A stretch of DNA of 51,650 nucleotides from Clostridiales bacterium. GTDB taxonomy: Bacteria > Bacillota > Clostridia > Oscillospirales > Oscillospiraceae. The notes under the pieces were generated by a model. It was not told the DNA's origin, searched no databases, and saw nothing but the letters and a program-made list of their open reading frames with translations. A program made the position numbers and the translations under genes. Below are positions 20,419 to 30,260 of this stretch, piece by piece (the first letter of the stretch is position 1; the number at the start of each line of letters is the position of its first letter). Where the stretch lies: NCBI GenBank assembly GCA_012729975.1, contig JAAYBW010000285.1:1-51650 (forward strand), read 5' to 3'.

Positions 20419-21948
20419 CTACTTGGTAAAATTATAAGCAAACGTTGTCTTCATTTCGTAATCCGCTTCCCTCTCGGCTTTCCAGTTGTTGTACCATTCT
20501 TCCTTGAGACTGTTTTCGGCGATAAGCCAGTCATATCTTTCGCCCTCTCCGACATAGTATAGGAGATGATAACTGCCGGAGGTTTTGCTGCCTACGTAGA
20601 CGGTCTCGGTGTCACCCGGTACTCTGGCTTCATCGAATAACCAATCCTCAAGCCTGCCGTCAAGATAACCCATTCGAATGTTTTGTTTCAGGCCACCGTT
20701 CGCGCCTTGGCTTGTATCGGCTGAGTTCTCATCAGCCAGCTTCGCGAAGTTGTCTTCGGTAGGATTCTCAAGCCAGGTTTCATATAATCCCTCGACAGTT
20801 TCCTTCGCCGCCGCTTTGGTCGCTTCGGTTATCTCACCGGTTTCCTGATCTGTTCCGACGGCTATAACAATATCCCGGAAATTGCGCAAACTATAAGCAT
20901 TATTATTTCTTTCGATCCATAGGAGAACATAAAATCCGTTATCATCCTCAAAGAGCGACGTATCACCGTAAGTCCTGTCGTCTGAGCAGAGCCACTCCTT
21001 ATAAAGTGAACTGAGCCCGGACGGAGTCACGTTTTCCTTTCGACAGGAGTCTTTGTCCTCGTATTGGGGCTTTTTGTCCTCCGGAGCATAATTATAGACC
21101 ATGTCCGCAAAAACATCTTCTGTTTTCGCGCCCGTGAGCACATTGGCGATAGCAAGCGCATTTTCTTTAGCGGTCTCTGCGTCAATACCGGACTCCTCGT
21201 CCGCTTTGCCTTCGACATAATAGCTGTAATACGTTATCAGATCGTTTTCCCGATGCAGCTGTTCGTATCTTGCGTTCTTTTCTTCCTCAGAATATGAAAG
21301 ACGTTCAAGCTGTGTTTGTCCGTAGTATTTTGCGGTTACCTCTTTTATTACCATATCTTCAAATATCTCGGGCGTCATATATCTGCTGAACATGTTTGTA
21401 AGATATGTTTCGAAGGAGCCGAAATAACTCACACCAGCTGCTTTTGCTTCCGCAACGGTAGACTCATACTCTGCCTTCCCCTCATCGCTGAGCACATACC
21501 CCTCGGCATTTGCCGCATCTGTAAGCATAGCCATTTCTTTAAGGCGCTCCAAAGCGGTTTCCTCAAAATACTCCTCCCAGGTCTGGTCCTCCGTATACTG
21601 CTGCTTGCTCAGAGGCTCGTTTGGATCAAGAAGGAGATAAGCGTAATCTCCGTACGTCTGATAAATGCTGTTATAGGTACTTAAGTACAACGTTTTGTAC
21701 TGATAGTTGAATTCAGCGGCAGTAAATTTCCAGTTTCCGAATTTCACAGCCGGTACTCCGGTATAAAACAATGAAGAGCTTATTACTATAAGCACAACAA
21801 CAGCAATGCATATAACAATAATAGCCGCGTTTACTATCTTTTTTCTTTTCAGTCGTTTGGCAAGAGTCTTTTGTTCCTTAACCTTTTTTGTCTCAATGCC
21901 TTCCGCCCGCTGCTGCATGCGCTTTCTCTTTTCCTGAGATGCACTCAT
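20419..21948 (-). CDS. Membrane-anchored peptidylprolyl isomerase (parvulin/PrsA-like foldase)
   Basis: Single N-terminal TM segment; LADENSADTSQGANGGLKQNIRMGYLDGRLEDWLFDEARVPGDTETVYVGSKTSGSYHLLYYVGEGE is parvulin-like. Confidence 0.7.
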   Translation of the reverse strand: MSASQEKRKRMQQRAEGIETKKVKEQKTLAKRLKRKKIVNAAIIVICIAVVVLIVISSSLFYTGVPAVKFGNWKFTAAEFNYQYKTLYLSTYNSIYQTYGDYAYLLLDPNEPLSKQQYTEDQTWEEYFEETALERLKEMAMLTDAANAEGYVLSDEGKAEYESTVAEAKAAGVSYFGSFETYLTNMFSRYMTPEIFEDMVIKEVTAKYYGQTQLERLSYSEEEKNARYEQLHRENDLITYYSYYVEGKADEESGIDAETAKENALAIANVLTGAKTEDVFADMVYNYAPEDKKPQYEDKDSCRKENVTPSGLSSLYKEWLCSDDRTYGDTSLFEDDNGFYVLLWIERNNNAYSLRNFRDIVIAVGTDQETGEITEATKAAAKETVEGLYETWLENPTEDNFAKLADENSADTSQGANGGLKQNIRMGYLDGRLEDWLFDEARVPGDTETVYVGSKTSGSYHLLYYVGEGERYDWLIAENSLKEEWYNNWKAEREADYEMKTTFAYNFTK

Positions 21949-22036
21949 GTATCATCATTCCTTCTTCATGCTTTTGTTACTGTCAAGGCATTATAATGTA
22001 TACAGCCGTATCTTTCAAGTAAAACAGTAAAAATTA

Positions 22037-22059
22037 CACCTCTGAACCATTCAGAAGTG
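22037..22059 (-). terminator. Rho-independent terminator downstream of the 6S-like RNA region
   Basis: Minus strand CACTTCTGAA-TGG-TTCAGAGGTG followed by TAATTTTTACTGTTTTAC. Confidence 0.6.
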
Positions 22060-22184
22060 AATAATATAAACCGACATCGAATACGGCTTACGCGGGGGCT
22101 CAACCTCCCTATAAACATGACGACGCCGTTCCTTTCGGATACGGCGCCGTTTTTTCTGGGTAATCCCCGCAAATGCCGTGTAAG

Positions 22185-22350
22185 TCCATTTATAACCTGC
22201 ACCGCTTGGCAGGTGGGTCGCCTCCTCGCTGCTTCTCTGCTTCCAACGTCCACAAGGGGAGGCCTGCAATTCACACCGAGAGAACGGCGTCCCTTTTTAT
22301 AAATGTGGGTTTAAAAAGACTTATCACGAACACTGCAGGGTCCGGTCGGA
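22185..22350 (-). ncRNA. ssrS: Probable 6S RNA
   Basis: Minus strand CCCTGCAGTGTTCGTG...GGCGACCCACCTGCCAAGCGGTGCAGG: CCTGCA/TGCAGG terminal stem and the CCCACCT motif recalled from 6S RNAs; boundaries approximate. Confidence 0.62.
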
Positions 22351-22433
22351 GCCGAACGCTCCTCCCAATACAAATCTATCACATAGAGGCCGGCATATCA
22401 AGATGAAATTATCACTAAAATTCTGCAAAAATG

Positions 22434-22766
22434 TCAAACATCCGCAGGACTCTCGCTATCATCAAAAAGCTGCTCCATAAAGATTTCGTATACCTGCTCA
22501 AGCTCGTCATCGTCATCGATCGTTTCGAACATCTGCTCTCCGTCGACTTCAACAACCTTAAGTATAATCATTTCCTCAGGCTCTTCTGAGTCTGTCGGGG
22601 TATCGGCGGGCAGAAAAGCCATATAAAGATCGTCACCAACCTCGATCGTATCCAGATGCTCAAGCTCGTACTCGTTTCCTTCCTCATCCGTTATCGTAAT
22701 GAAATCGCTTCCGTATTCTTCGCTCATTGAAATACCTCCGTATATTGCGCAGTTTATTTTGCGCAT
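22434..22766 (-). CDS. DUF1292 family protein (YrzB-like)
   Basis: SDFITITDEEGNEYELEHLDTIEVGDDLYMAFLPAD...EEMIILKVVEVDGEQMFETIDDDDELEQVYEIF. Confidence 0.88.
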   Translation of the reverse strand: MRKINCAIYGGISMSEEYGSDFITITDEEGNEYELEHLDTIEVGDDLYMAFLPADTPTDSEEPEEMIILKVVEVDGEQMFETIDDDDELEQVYEIFMEQLFDDSESPADV

Positions 22767-22814
22767 ATTCTACTTCATGACGAAGAATAAATCAATGGGA
22801 GAATAACTCAATAA

Positions 22815-23171
22815 TTAAGATCCGAAATCTTCGAGCAGCATCAGCAGTTCGTCCGTACCGATAACTTCAATGCCGGCTTCTACCAGCTCGCGGTCACTTT
22901 CGCGAAGCCCGGATACCATGATTTTTGTAACTATCGCAGGTACGTTTCTGTTTTCAAAATTATATACGCACACTTTCCCTTTATACGCGGAAACAAAAAA
23001 ACGCAGTTCATCATCGCTGTTTTTATTTGTCACGGCGGAAACATCCTGAGCGGTGCTTACCGCTCCGGCCTGTTCGCCTACCGGCGTTCTTGCCGTCAGT
23101 GATGCCGACAGTACGGATATAAAAGCCGCAAAACAAAGAAGTGCCGCCCCGAGCTTTAATCTCAAATTCAC
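22815..23171 (-). CDS. Small secreted/membrane-anchored protein, possibly BofC-like C-terminal domain
   Basis: GTG start with aaaggagg RBS; N-terminal hydrophobic helix then FFVSAYKGKVCVYNFENRNVPAIVTKIMVSGLRESDRELVEAGIEVIGTDELLMLLEDF. Confidence 0.5.
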   Translation of the reverse strand: MNLRLKLGAALLCFAAFISVLSASLTARTPVGEQAGAVSTAQDVSAVTNKNSDDELRFFVSAYKGKVCVYNFENRNVPAIVTKIMVSGLRESDRELVEAGIEVIGTDELLMLLEDFGS

Positions 23172-23628
23172 CCTAGATCCTCCTTTCGGCATACAGCTGT
23201 CACCGTATGGTTTTATTATTGATATCATGGCAATAATGTTTCTGCGCCATATAATGTCAGCGAACATTTCGCCGGTAATTTCGTCTAAATCCAAATAAAA
23301 GCGGAATGAACACGGCAGACCGGCTAATTTTAAGTTCCGCCGTCATAAAAAGCGCTGATTTTCGGGTATTTACTGCATTACAATTATCGCCAATTATTAA
23401 CCGCCGTATACCGATGTTGTTCGTTCCCGATATATGAATTGACATACTGTGTTATAATAATTCAATATGATGGGCCAGCCAAAACCATTATTACATCGCC
23501 ACTGCGCGACCACTTCTGTTGCCGCGCCGTATAGACATAACAGAGTTCGTGTTTGCGCTTTATCGAGTTATATATCCGATCGCATTTACATCTGTTTTTA
23601 CCGACATTACCCGAAAGAGGTATAAGAA

Positions 23629-26376
23629 ATGAAGAACACCGGGAAAAAAATCGCCAAAGGCGCCGCAGTCGGCGCCAGAGGCGTTGCCGATATAATTATT
23701 CTGGCCTTAAAAGCCCTTGCAACGGTTTTACTTATTATTCTTACAACAGGCGTTCTTTTCATGTGTATATTTGCGTTTTACGTTAAAAATTACCTGGCAT
23801 CGGACCTTGATGTCGACCTTTATGATTTTTCACTCAACCTCACGAGTACTATTTACTATGAGAATGAAGAAACTTCATCCTGGGATGTTCTGTATTCGTT
23901 ACATGGCAGCGAAAACAGGTATTGGGTCGAATTTGAAGAAATTCCCGAAGATATGCAGCACGCAACGGTGGCTATAGAAGACCAGCGGTTTTACAAACAC
24001 CATGGCGTTGACTGGTACCGAACCGTCGCCGCGTTCGGCAACATGTTCCTTGAGATGAAAGATACATTCGGCGGCTCAACCATAACCCAGCAGCTGATAA
24101 AAAACATCACCCAATATGATGACGTTACCGTTAAGCGCAAATTGCTTGAGATATTCCGCGCTTTGGATTTCGAACGAAAATACAGTAAAGAAGAAATCAT
24201 TGAATGGTACCTCAACACTTCATTCTTCGGTGAAGGCTGTTGGGGTGTCGGTGCGGCAGCAATAGTATATTTTGATAAAGACGCCTCCGAGCTAACGCTC
24301 GCGGAATGCGCAAGCATTGTAGGCATAACCAACAATCCTTCGTTATATGACCCTTACATCAATAAGGAAAACAACAAAAAACGGCAGGAACTTATTTTAT
24401 CTCAAATGCTCAAGCAGGAGTATATCACACTGGCTGAATACGAAGAAGCCATCGCCCAGCCTCTTGTTTTCAAGAGCGGTGCCGCGGATGATGATGTTAC
24501 GGAAGGCGATGCTACCACCTGGTATGTGGATGCCCTTATCGAGGATGTAATAGGCGACCTTATGAAAGCAAAGTGGATATCATACGAAACAGCGGAAACG
24601 CTTTTATATACCGCAGGTTATTCCATATACGCGGTTATAGATCCCGAAGTCCAAGCTATTGTCGATGAGATATATTCCGACAGAGCTAATCTGCCGACAG
24701 GCTATGTACAAAGCGAAACACAGGAGCTTGATTCATCGATTATCATTATCAACCAGCATACCGGTGACATAGTTGCAATGGCCGGCGGTTTGGGAATTAA
24801 AGAAGGCAGCCGCATAATGAACTATGCCACCGACATGCTCCGTCCGCCCGGGTCAACAATCAAGCCGATTGCTTCCTACGGTCCCGCTATGGAGTACGGT
24901 CTTATCAAACCATACACAACATTTGATGACGGCAAGGACGTGAAACTCAAGGGGACAAACTGGTATCCCAACAATGACAACTACAGCTTTTCGGGTCTTG
25001 TAACGGTTAAAAGCGCGCTCCAGTATTCAATTAACACTGTCGCGGCTCAGATTACCGACTTGCTCACACCGACGCTTTCATATGAATTTCTGACCGAAAA
25101 GCTGGGAGTAACAAGCCTCGATCCGGTTCAAGACGTCGCTTACGCTCCTCTTGCTCTCGGTCAGCTCACATACGGTATTTCACCCCGCGAACTCGGAGCC
25201 GCTTACACCGCGCTGGCCAACAACGGAATATACAACGAAACACGAACATATTCGCATATACTCGACCAAAAGGGCAATGTCGTTATCGATAATCAGCCTG
25301 ATTCCAATGCTGCTTTCAGCGAGTTAACGGCTTACTATATGACTGATATGCTGCAAAACGTTGTAAACAGTGGTACGGGATACCGCGCTCGCCTCTCAAA
25401 TATGCCGGTAGCCGGCAAGACAGGTGCTTCCGGGAACTGGAGCGACCGATGGTTTGTCGGTTATACACCCTACTATCTGGGCGTTTGCTGGTGCGGCTAT
25501 GAAACTCCCGAATATATGGGGAGCAGCAACCCGTCTACAACCATGTGGAACCTTGTTATGGAAAAGGTACACGCGAACTACGGATACACCGAATTCCCGG
25601 TACCGGATAATCTCGTTCGCGTTACAGTGTGCATAGACTCGGGCATGCTCGCTTCGGATGCGTGTAAAAACGATGTGCGGGGAAACCACTCTATGACTCT
25701 GCTTGTCCCGATTTCCGAAGCGCCCACCGGCTACTGTGACTGCCATGAGCTTATCAAAGTATGCGGTCTGTCATACGGTTTGCCCTCCGAAGACTGCCCT
25801 GGGGATGAAATTATAGAAGTAGGCATGATAACTCTTGAAGACATTCGTTATCAGGTACTCTGCCCTCCCTATCTTGATGACGATGACAAGCCCATTAATT
25901 ATATTATCGAAGAGCTTAAGCCCTGTAAGGATCATAGGATCGACCCCGCTACAGGCTGGTATATTGACCCGGAGACGGGATATTTAATACACCCGAGAAC
26001 GGGTATGCTCTACGACATGGTCAACAAAAAGGTGTACGATCAGTACAGCGGCTGGGAAGTCGATATTAAAACAGGCATGCTCATACATCCTGACAGCGGT
26101 AAGCTTATCGACCCGTGGACAGGGAAAGAATATATACCTGATGAGAATGCCGGGCAAAATCAGGGCAATGCCATATATACTCCCGACGGTTTTATAGAAG
26201 AGGAACCCGAAATGACTCCCTCTCCGACTCCTACGGATGCTATACCGCGTCCCGAGGACGATCCGGATTACAGTCCGCCTCCGCAAACACCCGAACCAAG
26301 TTCGGTAATAACGTCTCCCACGCCGACTCCCGGCGAGAACAATGATCCCGAGGCCACCGGCAGCCTTTGGTATTGA
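23629..26376 (+). CDS. Class A penicillin-binding protein (transglycosylase/transpeptidase)
   Basis: EDQRFYKHHGVDWYRTVAAF, GGSTITQQLIKNI (GT51), RPPGSTIKPIASYGPAM, GKTGASGNWSDRWFVGYTP (transpeptidase). Confidence 0.95.
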   Translation: MKNTGKKIAKGAAVGARGVADIIILALKALATVLLIILTTGVLFMCIFAFYVKNYLASDLDVDLYDFSLNLTSTIYYENEETSSWDVLYSLHGSENRYWVEFEEIPEDMQHATVAIEDQRFYKHHGVDWYRTVAAFGNMFLEMKDTFGGSTITQQLIKNITQYDDVTVKRKLLEIFRALDFERKYSKEEIIEWYLNTSFFGEGCWGVGAAAIVYFDKDASELTLAECASIVGITNNPSLYDPYINKENNKKRQELILSQMLKQEYITLAEYEEAIAQPLVFKSGAADDDVTEGDATTWYVDALIEDVIGDLMKAKWISYETAETLLYTAGYSIYAVIDPEVQAIVDEIYSDRANLPTGYVQSETQELDSSIIIINQHTGDIVAMAGGLGIKEGSRIMNYATDMLRPPGSTIKPIASYGPAMEYGLIKPYTTFDDGKDVKLKGTNWYPNNDNYSFSGLVTVKSALQYSINTVAAQITDLLTPTLSYEFLTEKLGVTSLDPVQDVAYAPLALGQLTYGISPRELGAAYTALANNGIYNETRTYSHILDQKGNVVIDNQPDSNAAFSELTAYYMTDMLQNVVNSGTGYRARLSNMPVAGKTGASGNWSDRWFVGYTPYYLGVCWCGYETPEYMGSSNPSTTMWNLVMEKVHANYGYTEFPVPDNLVRVTVCIDSGMLASDACKNDVRGNHSMTLLVPISEAPTGYCDCHELIKVCGLSYGLPSEDCPGDEIIEVGMITLEDIRYQVLCPPYLDDDDKPINYIIEELKPCKDHRIDPATGWYIDPETGYLIHPRTGMLYDMVNKKVYDQYSGWEVDIKTGMLIHPDSGKLIDPWTGKEYIPDENAGQNQGNAIYTPDGFIEEEPEMTPSPTPTDAIPRPEDDPDYSPPPQTPEPSSVITSPTPTPGENNDPEATGSLWY

Positions 26377-26440
26377 CAGACGAATTCTTTTCATATCGAT
26401 TCGTTTAAGTGTATTATTGGTTTTATTCATAATAAATAAT

Positions 26441-26482
26441 AGCTCTGCGGAGTCTCGGAGATGGTCCGAAGTCCCGCAGAGC
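26441..26482. terminator. Bidirectional terminator between PBP and lysC
   Basis: agctctgcgg...ccgcagagct inverted repeat with A/T-rich flanks. Confidence 0.65.
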
Positions 26483-26530
26483 TTATTTAAACCAAAGTAT
26501 TGCCTTTATATCATTATATAACTGCCGATA

Positions 26531-27736
26531 TCAGCTGAAAAACTTTTCGTGTATCGCTTTCATCGCACGTTCACCGTGCTTTTGATCTATAAGCACGGAA
26601 ACCTTTATTTCGCTGGTTGAGATCATATGTATATTGATGCGCGCGTCATAGAGTGCTTCAAACATGGTCGCGGCAATTCCGGGGCTGTTTATCATGCCCG
26701 CGCCGACTATACTTACCTTGCATACAGAATCATCTATTGAATAACTTTCAAACTTTAAAAGAGAGTGCAGCTCCTCAAGCGCCGTCTTTGTACGCAATAC
26801 ATCGGGTTTAGCCACCGTGAAGCTTATATCTTTTGTGTTATCGCGGCCGATGGACTGAAGAATGATGTCTATATCGATATTATACTTAGCCATCTGCCTG
26901 AAAACCTTGAAGGCCGTACCCGGTTCATCCTTGAGGCCGACCAGCGCTACACGCGCTATGTTGCTGTCCTTTGCGATTCCGCTGATTTTAGTCTCTTCCA
27001 TATTAGCAGCCTCCTTAACTATTGTACCGGGTTTTCTGACATAGCTGGAAAGTACCTCAAGGTTAACGTTGTAACGTTTTGCCATCTCTACGCTTCGGTT
27101 GTTGAGGACCTGAGCTCCTAAAGATGCGAGCTCCAGCATTTCGTCATATGTTATTACATTCAGCTTATGCGCGTCCGGTACTATCCTCGGGTCAGCGGTG
27201 TATACTCCCTCCACGTCGGTGTATATCTTGCACAGATCCGCGTTGAGCTTTGCCGCTATAGCAACCGCGGTTGTATCTGAGCCGCCCCGTCCGAGAGTTG
27301 TAATGTCATCATATTTGTTAATGCCCTGGAATCCGGCCACAATAACCACGCGGCGTTTATCGAGCTCGTTTTGGATGCGCTCGGTTTTAATGGATTTAAT
27401 TCTGGCTTTCCCGTAGACGGAATTGGTCTGCAGTCCTATCTGCCAGCCAAGAAGAGATATAACCGGTATTCCCATCTTTTCCAAAGCCATTGCCATTAAA
27501 GCTATTGAAATCTGCTCACCGGTACTCAGAAGCATATCCAGTTCACGCTTTGAAGCATCGGGTGTTATTTCAGCAGCTTTTTCGAGCAGTTCATCCGTTG
27601 TGTCACCCTGCGCGGAAAGCACAACGACAACATCGTTGCCCTCAGACCATGAGTCGGTAATGATACCCGCTACTCTTGTGATTTTTTGCGCGTCCGCCAC
27701 AGACGAACCGCCAAACTTCATTACTATCAATGCCAT
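26531..27736 (-). CDS. lysC: Aspartate kinase
   Basis: MALIVMKFGGSSVADAQKITRVAGII...TLGRGGSDTTAVAIAAKLNADLCKIYTDVEGVYTADPRIV. Confidence 0.97.
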   Translation of the reverse strand: MALIVMKFGGSSVADAQKITRVAGIITDSWSEGNDVVVVLSAQGDTTDELLEKAAEITPDASKRELDMLLSTGEQISIALMAMALEKMGIPVISLLGWQIGLQTNSVYGKARIKSIKTERIQNELDKRRVVIVAGFQGINKYDDITTLGRGGSDTTAVAIAAKLNADLCKIYTDVEGVYTADPRIVPDAHKLNVITYDEMLELASLGAQVLNNRSVEMAKRYNVNLEVLSSYVRKPGTIVKEAANMEETKISGIAKDSNIARVALVGLKDEPGTAFKVFRQMAKYNIDIDIILQSIGRDNTKDISFTVAKPDVLRTKTALEELHSLLKFESYSIDDSVCKVSIVGAGMINSPGIAATMFEALYDARINIHMISTSEIKVSVLIDQKHGERAMKAIHEKFFS

Positions 27737-27754
27737 AAATAAATTCCTCGCTAA

Positions 27755-28969
27755 TCAATCCAATACTCGGTATAATGCAAAAACCCTGGTATCTCCGATT
27801 TTTTCGCGCAGCTCATATAAGTCTAACACTTCTTCGGTCATAAAAGCTGTCTGAGTATCGTTTACGTCAATCACTTTTATGCAGCCGAACAGTTCTCTGA
27901 CACGTTCGGGCGAGATAGCGGCTCTTATATACATTCGGTTTTCGAGCAGCGCCGAATCTGTCACGGCATCGGGTCCGCCGGCACTCCAATCAACATATTT
28001 CCGAGCGTTTATATGCTTTGAGGCATCAATAACGTCGGCCACCACGGCGCTGGCTGTAGGCAGTTTACCGGCTCCCTTCCCGTAAAACATAGTGTCGCCT
28101 ATCGCGTTGCCTCTTACCATTATGCAATTAAAAACATCCTCGACATTCGCCAGAAGATTGTCCTTTAATACAACATGCGGCTCTACATAGACTGCAACAC
28201 TGGACTCACCTGTTCTGACCGCCCGCGCGACAAGCTTTATCCTGTCCCCGGAAGCGGCAAGGAGAGAAACATCCCGGGCCTCAACCTGCGATATTCCCTT
28301 TGTGGGCACCTGACTCGGATATATATGACGTCTGAACGACAAATCGCTTAATATGCAAATCTTACGGCATGTATCGTAGCCCTCTATGTCGTCTTTCGGG
28401 TCTTTTTCCGCATAGCCTTTATATTTTGCCTCCGCGAGAGCTTCCTCCATGGATACACCGTTCTTAATCATTCTTGTGAGAATATAATTTGTTGTGCCGT
28501 TTAAAATACCGTATATCTCATTTATCTCGTTTGCGGCAAGACATTGGCTGATAGGTCTGAGGATCGGAATTCCTCCCCCGACGCTGGCCTCAAACAGGTA
28601 GTTCAGATTTCGCTCCTTTGCCAATGTAATCAGCTCATGACCGTGGTTCGCAACAAGCTCCTTATTTGATGTTACCACGCTCTTGCCGGCCAGAAGACAT
28701 CTTCTGGTAAATTCCTGAGCTATGCCTGTGCCGCCGATTGTTTCCACAACGATTTTTATGTCCGGATCATTTTCTATAATCTCAAAATCTTTAATAAACA
28801 GTTCTTTATACGGACTGGCAGAGAAATCGCGGACATCGAGTATATACTTAACCTTAATTTGCTGAGCGGCGCTGCTTGCAATCTTATCGTGGTTGGTATT
28901 CATGACCTCAACAACACCGGAGCCAACCGTACCGTACCCCATAACCGCAATATTTACCATGCGCAACAC
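27755..28969 (-). CDS. hom: Homoserine dehydrogenase
   Basis: VNIAVMGYGTVGSGVVEVM...LNGTTNYILTRMIKNGVSMEEALAEAKYKGYAEKDPKDDIEGYDTCRKICILS. Confidence 0.97.
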   Translation of the reverse strand: MLRMVNIAVMGYGTVGSGVVEVMNTNHDKIASSAAQQIKVKYILDVRDFSASPYKELFIKDFEIIENDPDIKIVVETIGGTGIAQEFTRRCLLAGKSVVTSNKELVANHGHELITLAKERNLNYLFEASVGGGIPILRPISQCLAANEINEIYGILNGTTNYILTRMIKNGVSMEEALAEAKYKGYAEKDPKDDIEGYDTCRKICILSDLSFRRHIYPSQVPTKGISQVEARDVSLLAASGDRIKLVARAVRTGESSVAVYVEPHVVLKDNLLANVEDVFNCIMVRGNAIGDTMFYGKGAGKLPTASAVVADVIDASKHINARKYVDWSAGGPDAVTDSALLENRMYIRAAISPERVRELFGCIKVIDVNDTQTAFMTEEVLDLYELREKIGDTRVFALYRVLD

Positions 28970-29105
28970 CGCCTATCTCTGTATTTATGATCGATTCACA
29001 AGAAATCATTTATCTTTTGTGATGCAACATGTTAGCACATAAAGCAGCCGAGCGCAACTGGTTTTTGAGCTGACCGCCGCATTTTCCGACAAGGGAGGTG
29101 GTATT

Positions 29106-30173
29106 GTGCAAGCCGCTGTGAAGAACCGTTTTGGCCGTCTTATTCGAATAGCTGCGGCTCTTGCTGCCGTATACCTTTTCATCCGATTTGTACTTCCGGT
29201 CCTTGCTCCGTTCATGCTGGCCTTCGGTGCGGCTGCATTGCTTCAGTCTCCCGTTAGGTTTTTAAGCCGCCGCCTGAAGCTGCGCCGAAATATCTGTGCC
29301 GTCTTTTGCTCCGCGGCATTCATCGCGGCTATCGCTGCATTCGGAATTATTCTTGTGCGCTGGATAGCCCGGGATCTTGCAAAAGTTATTGAATCACTGC
29401 CCGATGCGGCTGCCGGACTTCCTTCGGTTTTACGTGAAGCAGACGAAAGATTATACAAGCTTATAGTTGCCGCGCCGGTAGAACTGCAGGATTTTCTGGG
29501 TTCCGCGCTTGAGTCTCTTCGCGGAGCGATAAACGAGCTGCCGATCACACTGTATAATCGTGCGATGACTTTTGTAAGCGGTATCGCGGCATCCGCTCCC
29601 GGAGTTCTTTTTTTTACGGCGGCTATGACGGTAGGGCTCTTTTTTATTTGTCCCGCTTACCCGGAAATAATCGCTTTTTTTCGCCGTCAGATACCGGCAG
29701 ATCGCCTGTCACGCGCCGATGAGGCCCTGCCGATTCTGGGAAAGACATTGGGAAGCTGGTTTAAAGCGGAGACAATACTTTCTTGTCTTTGTTTCTGCGA
29801 GCTTTTTGCGGCCTTTATGCTGCTCGATGTCAGACGACCTGCTTTATTGGCACTGGTAGCGGCACTTGTGGATGCGCTTCCCTTCCTCGGAACGGGGATT
29901 CTGCTGCTGCCATGGTCGGCTGTATGTCTGCTCGGAGGACAGATACCGCGCGGTATAGCTCTGCTCGCTCTGTGGTCTGTTATCGGCTTGGTCAGAGGAC
30001 TGCTTGAACCTAAATTGCTCGGAGGCAGCTCCGGAGTCCATCCCGCTGCTGCAGCGCTGGCTATATACGCGGGTTTCAAGCTGCTCGGAATCGCAGGTAT
30101 GCTGCTTTTTCCGATATCTTTAATGCTTTTGACAGCGCTCAACAAAAAGGGTTGTCTGAGGCTGTGGAAATGA
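29106..30173 (+). CDS. Sporulation integral membrane protein YtvI-like (AI-2E/PerM family)
   Basis: Multi-TM protein; LVDALPFLGTGILLLPWSAVCLLGGQIPRGIALLALWSVIGLVRGLLEPKLLGGSSGVHPAAAALAIYAGFKLLGIAGMLLFPI. Confidence 0.85.
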   Translation: MQAAVKNRFGRLIRIAAALAAVYLFIRFVLPVLAPFMLAFGAAALLQSPVRFLSRRLKLRRNICAVFCSAAFIAAIAAFGIILVRWIARDLAKVIESLPDAAAGLPSVLREADERLYKLIVAAPVELQDFLGSALESLRGAINELPITLYNRAMTFVSGIAASAPGVLFFTAAMTVGLFFICPAYPEIIAFFRRQIPADRLSRADEALPILGKTLGSWFKAETILSCLCFCELFAAFMLLDVRRPALLALVAALVDALPFLGTGILLLPWSAVCLLGGQIPRGIALLALWSVIGLVRGLLEPKLLGGSSGVHPAAAALAIYAGFKLLGIAGMLLFPISLMLLTALNKKGCLRLWK

Positions 30174-30260
30174 CTGAAAAGCGGCTTAATCAGTGCAGCT
30201 TACCCGGTATCCGTTAAAGTGCTCACTCGCGGCGGGGATCGGGTTTACCGTATATACAGA

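Noticed and set aside
22051-22269. 72-aa minus-strand ORF with a KKRRRIRKERRR stretch overlapping the 6S-like RNA
   Set aside because: No clear RBS, overlaps a predicted structured RNA and hairpins; likely spurious.
23439-23458. TTGACA and TATAAT boxes upstream of the PBP gene
   Set aside because: Spacing is only 8 bp, incompatible with a sigma-A promoter as a pair; the TATAAT may work with another -35 element but I cannot support it.
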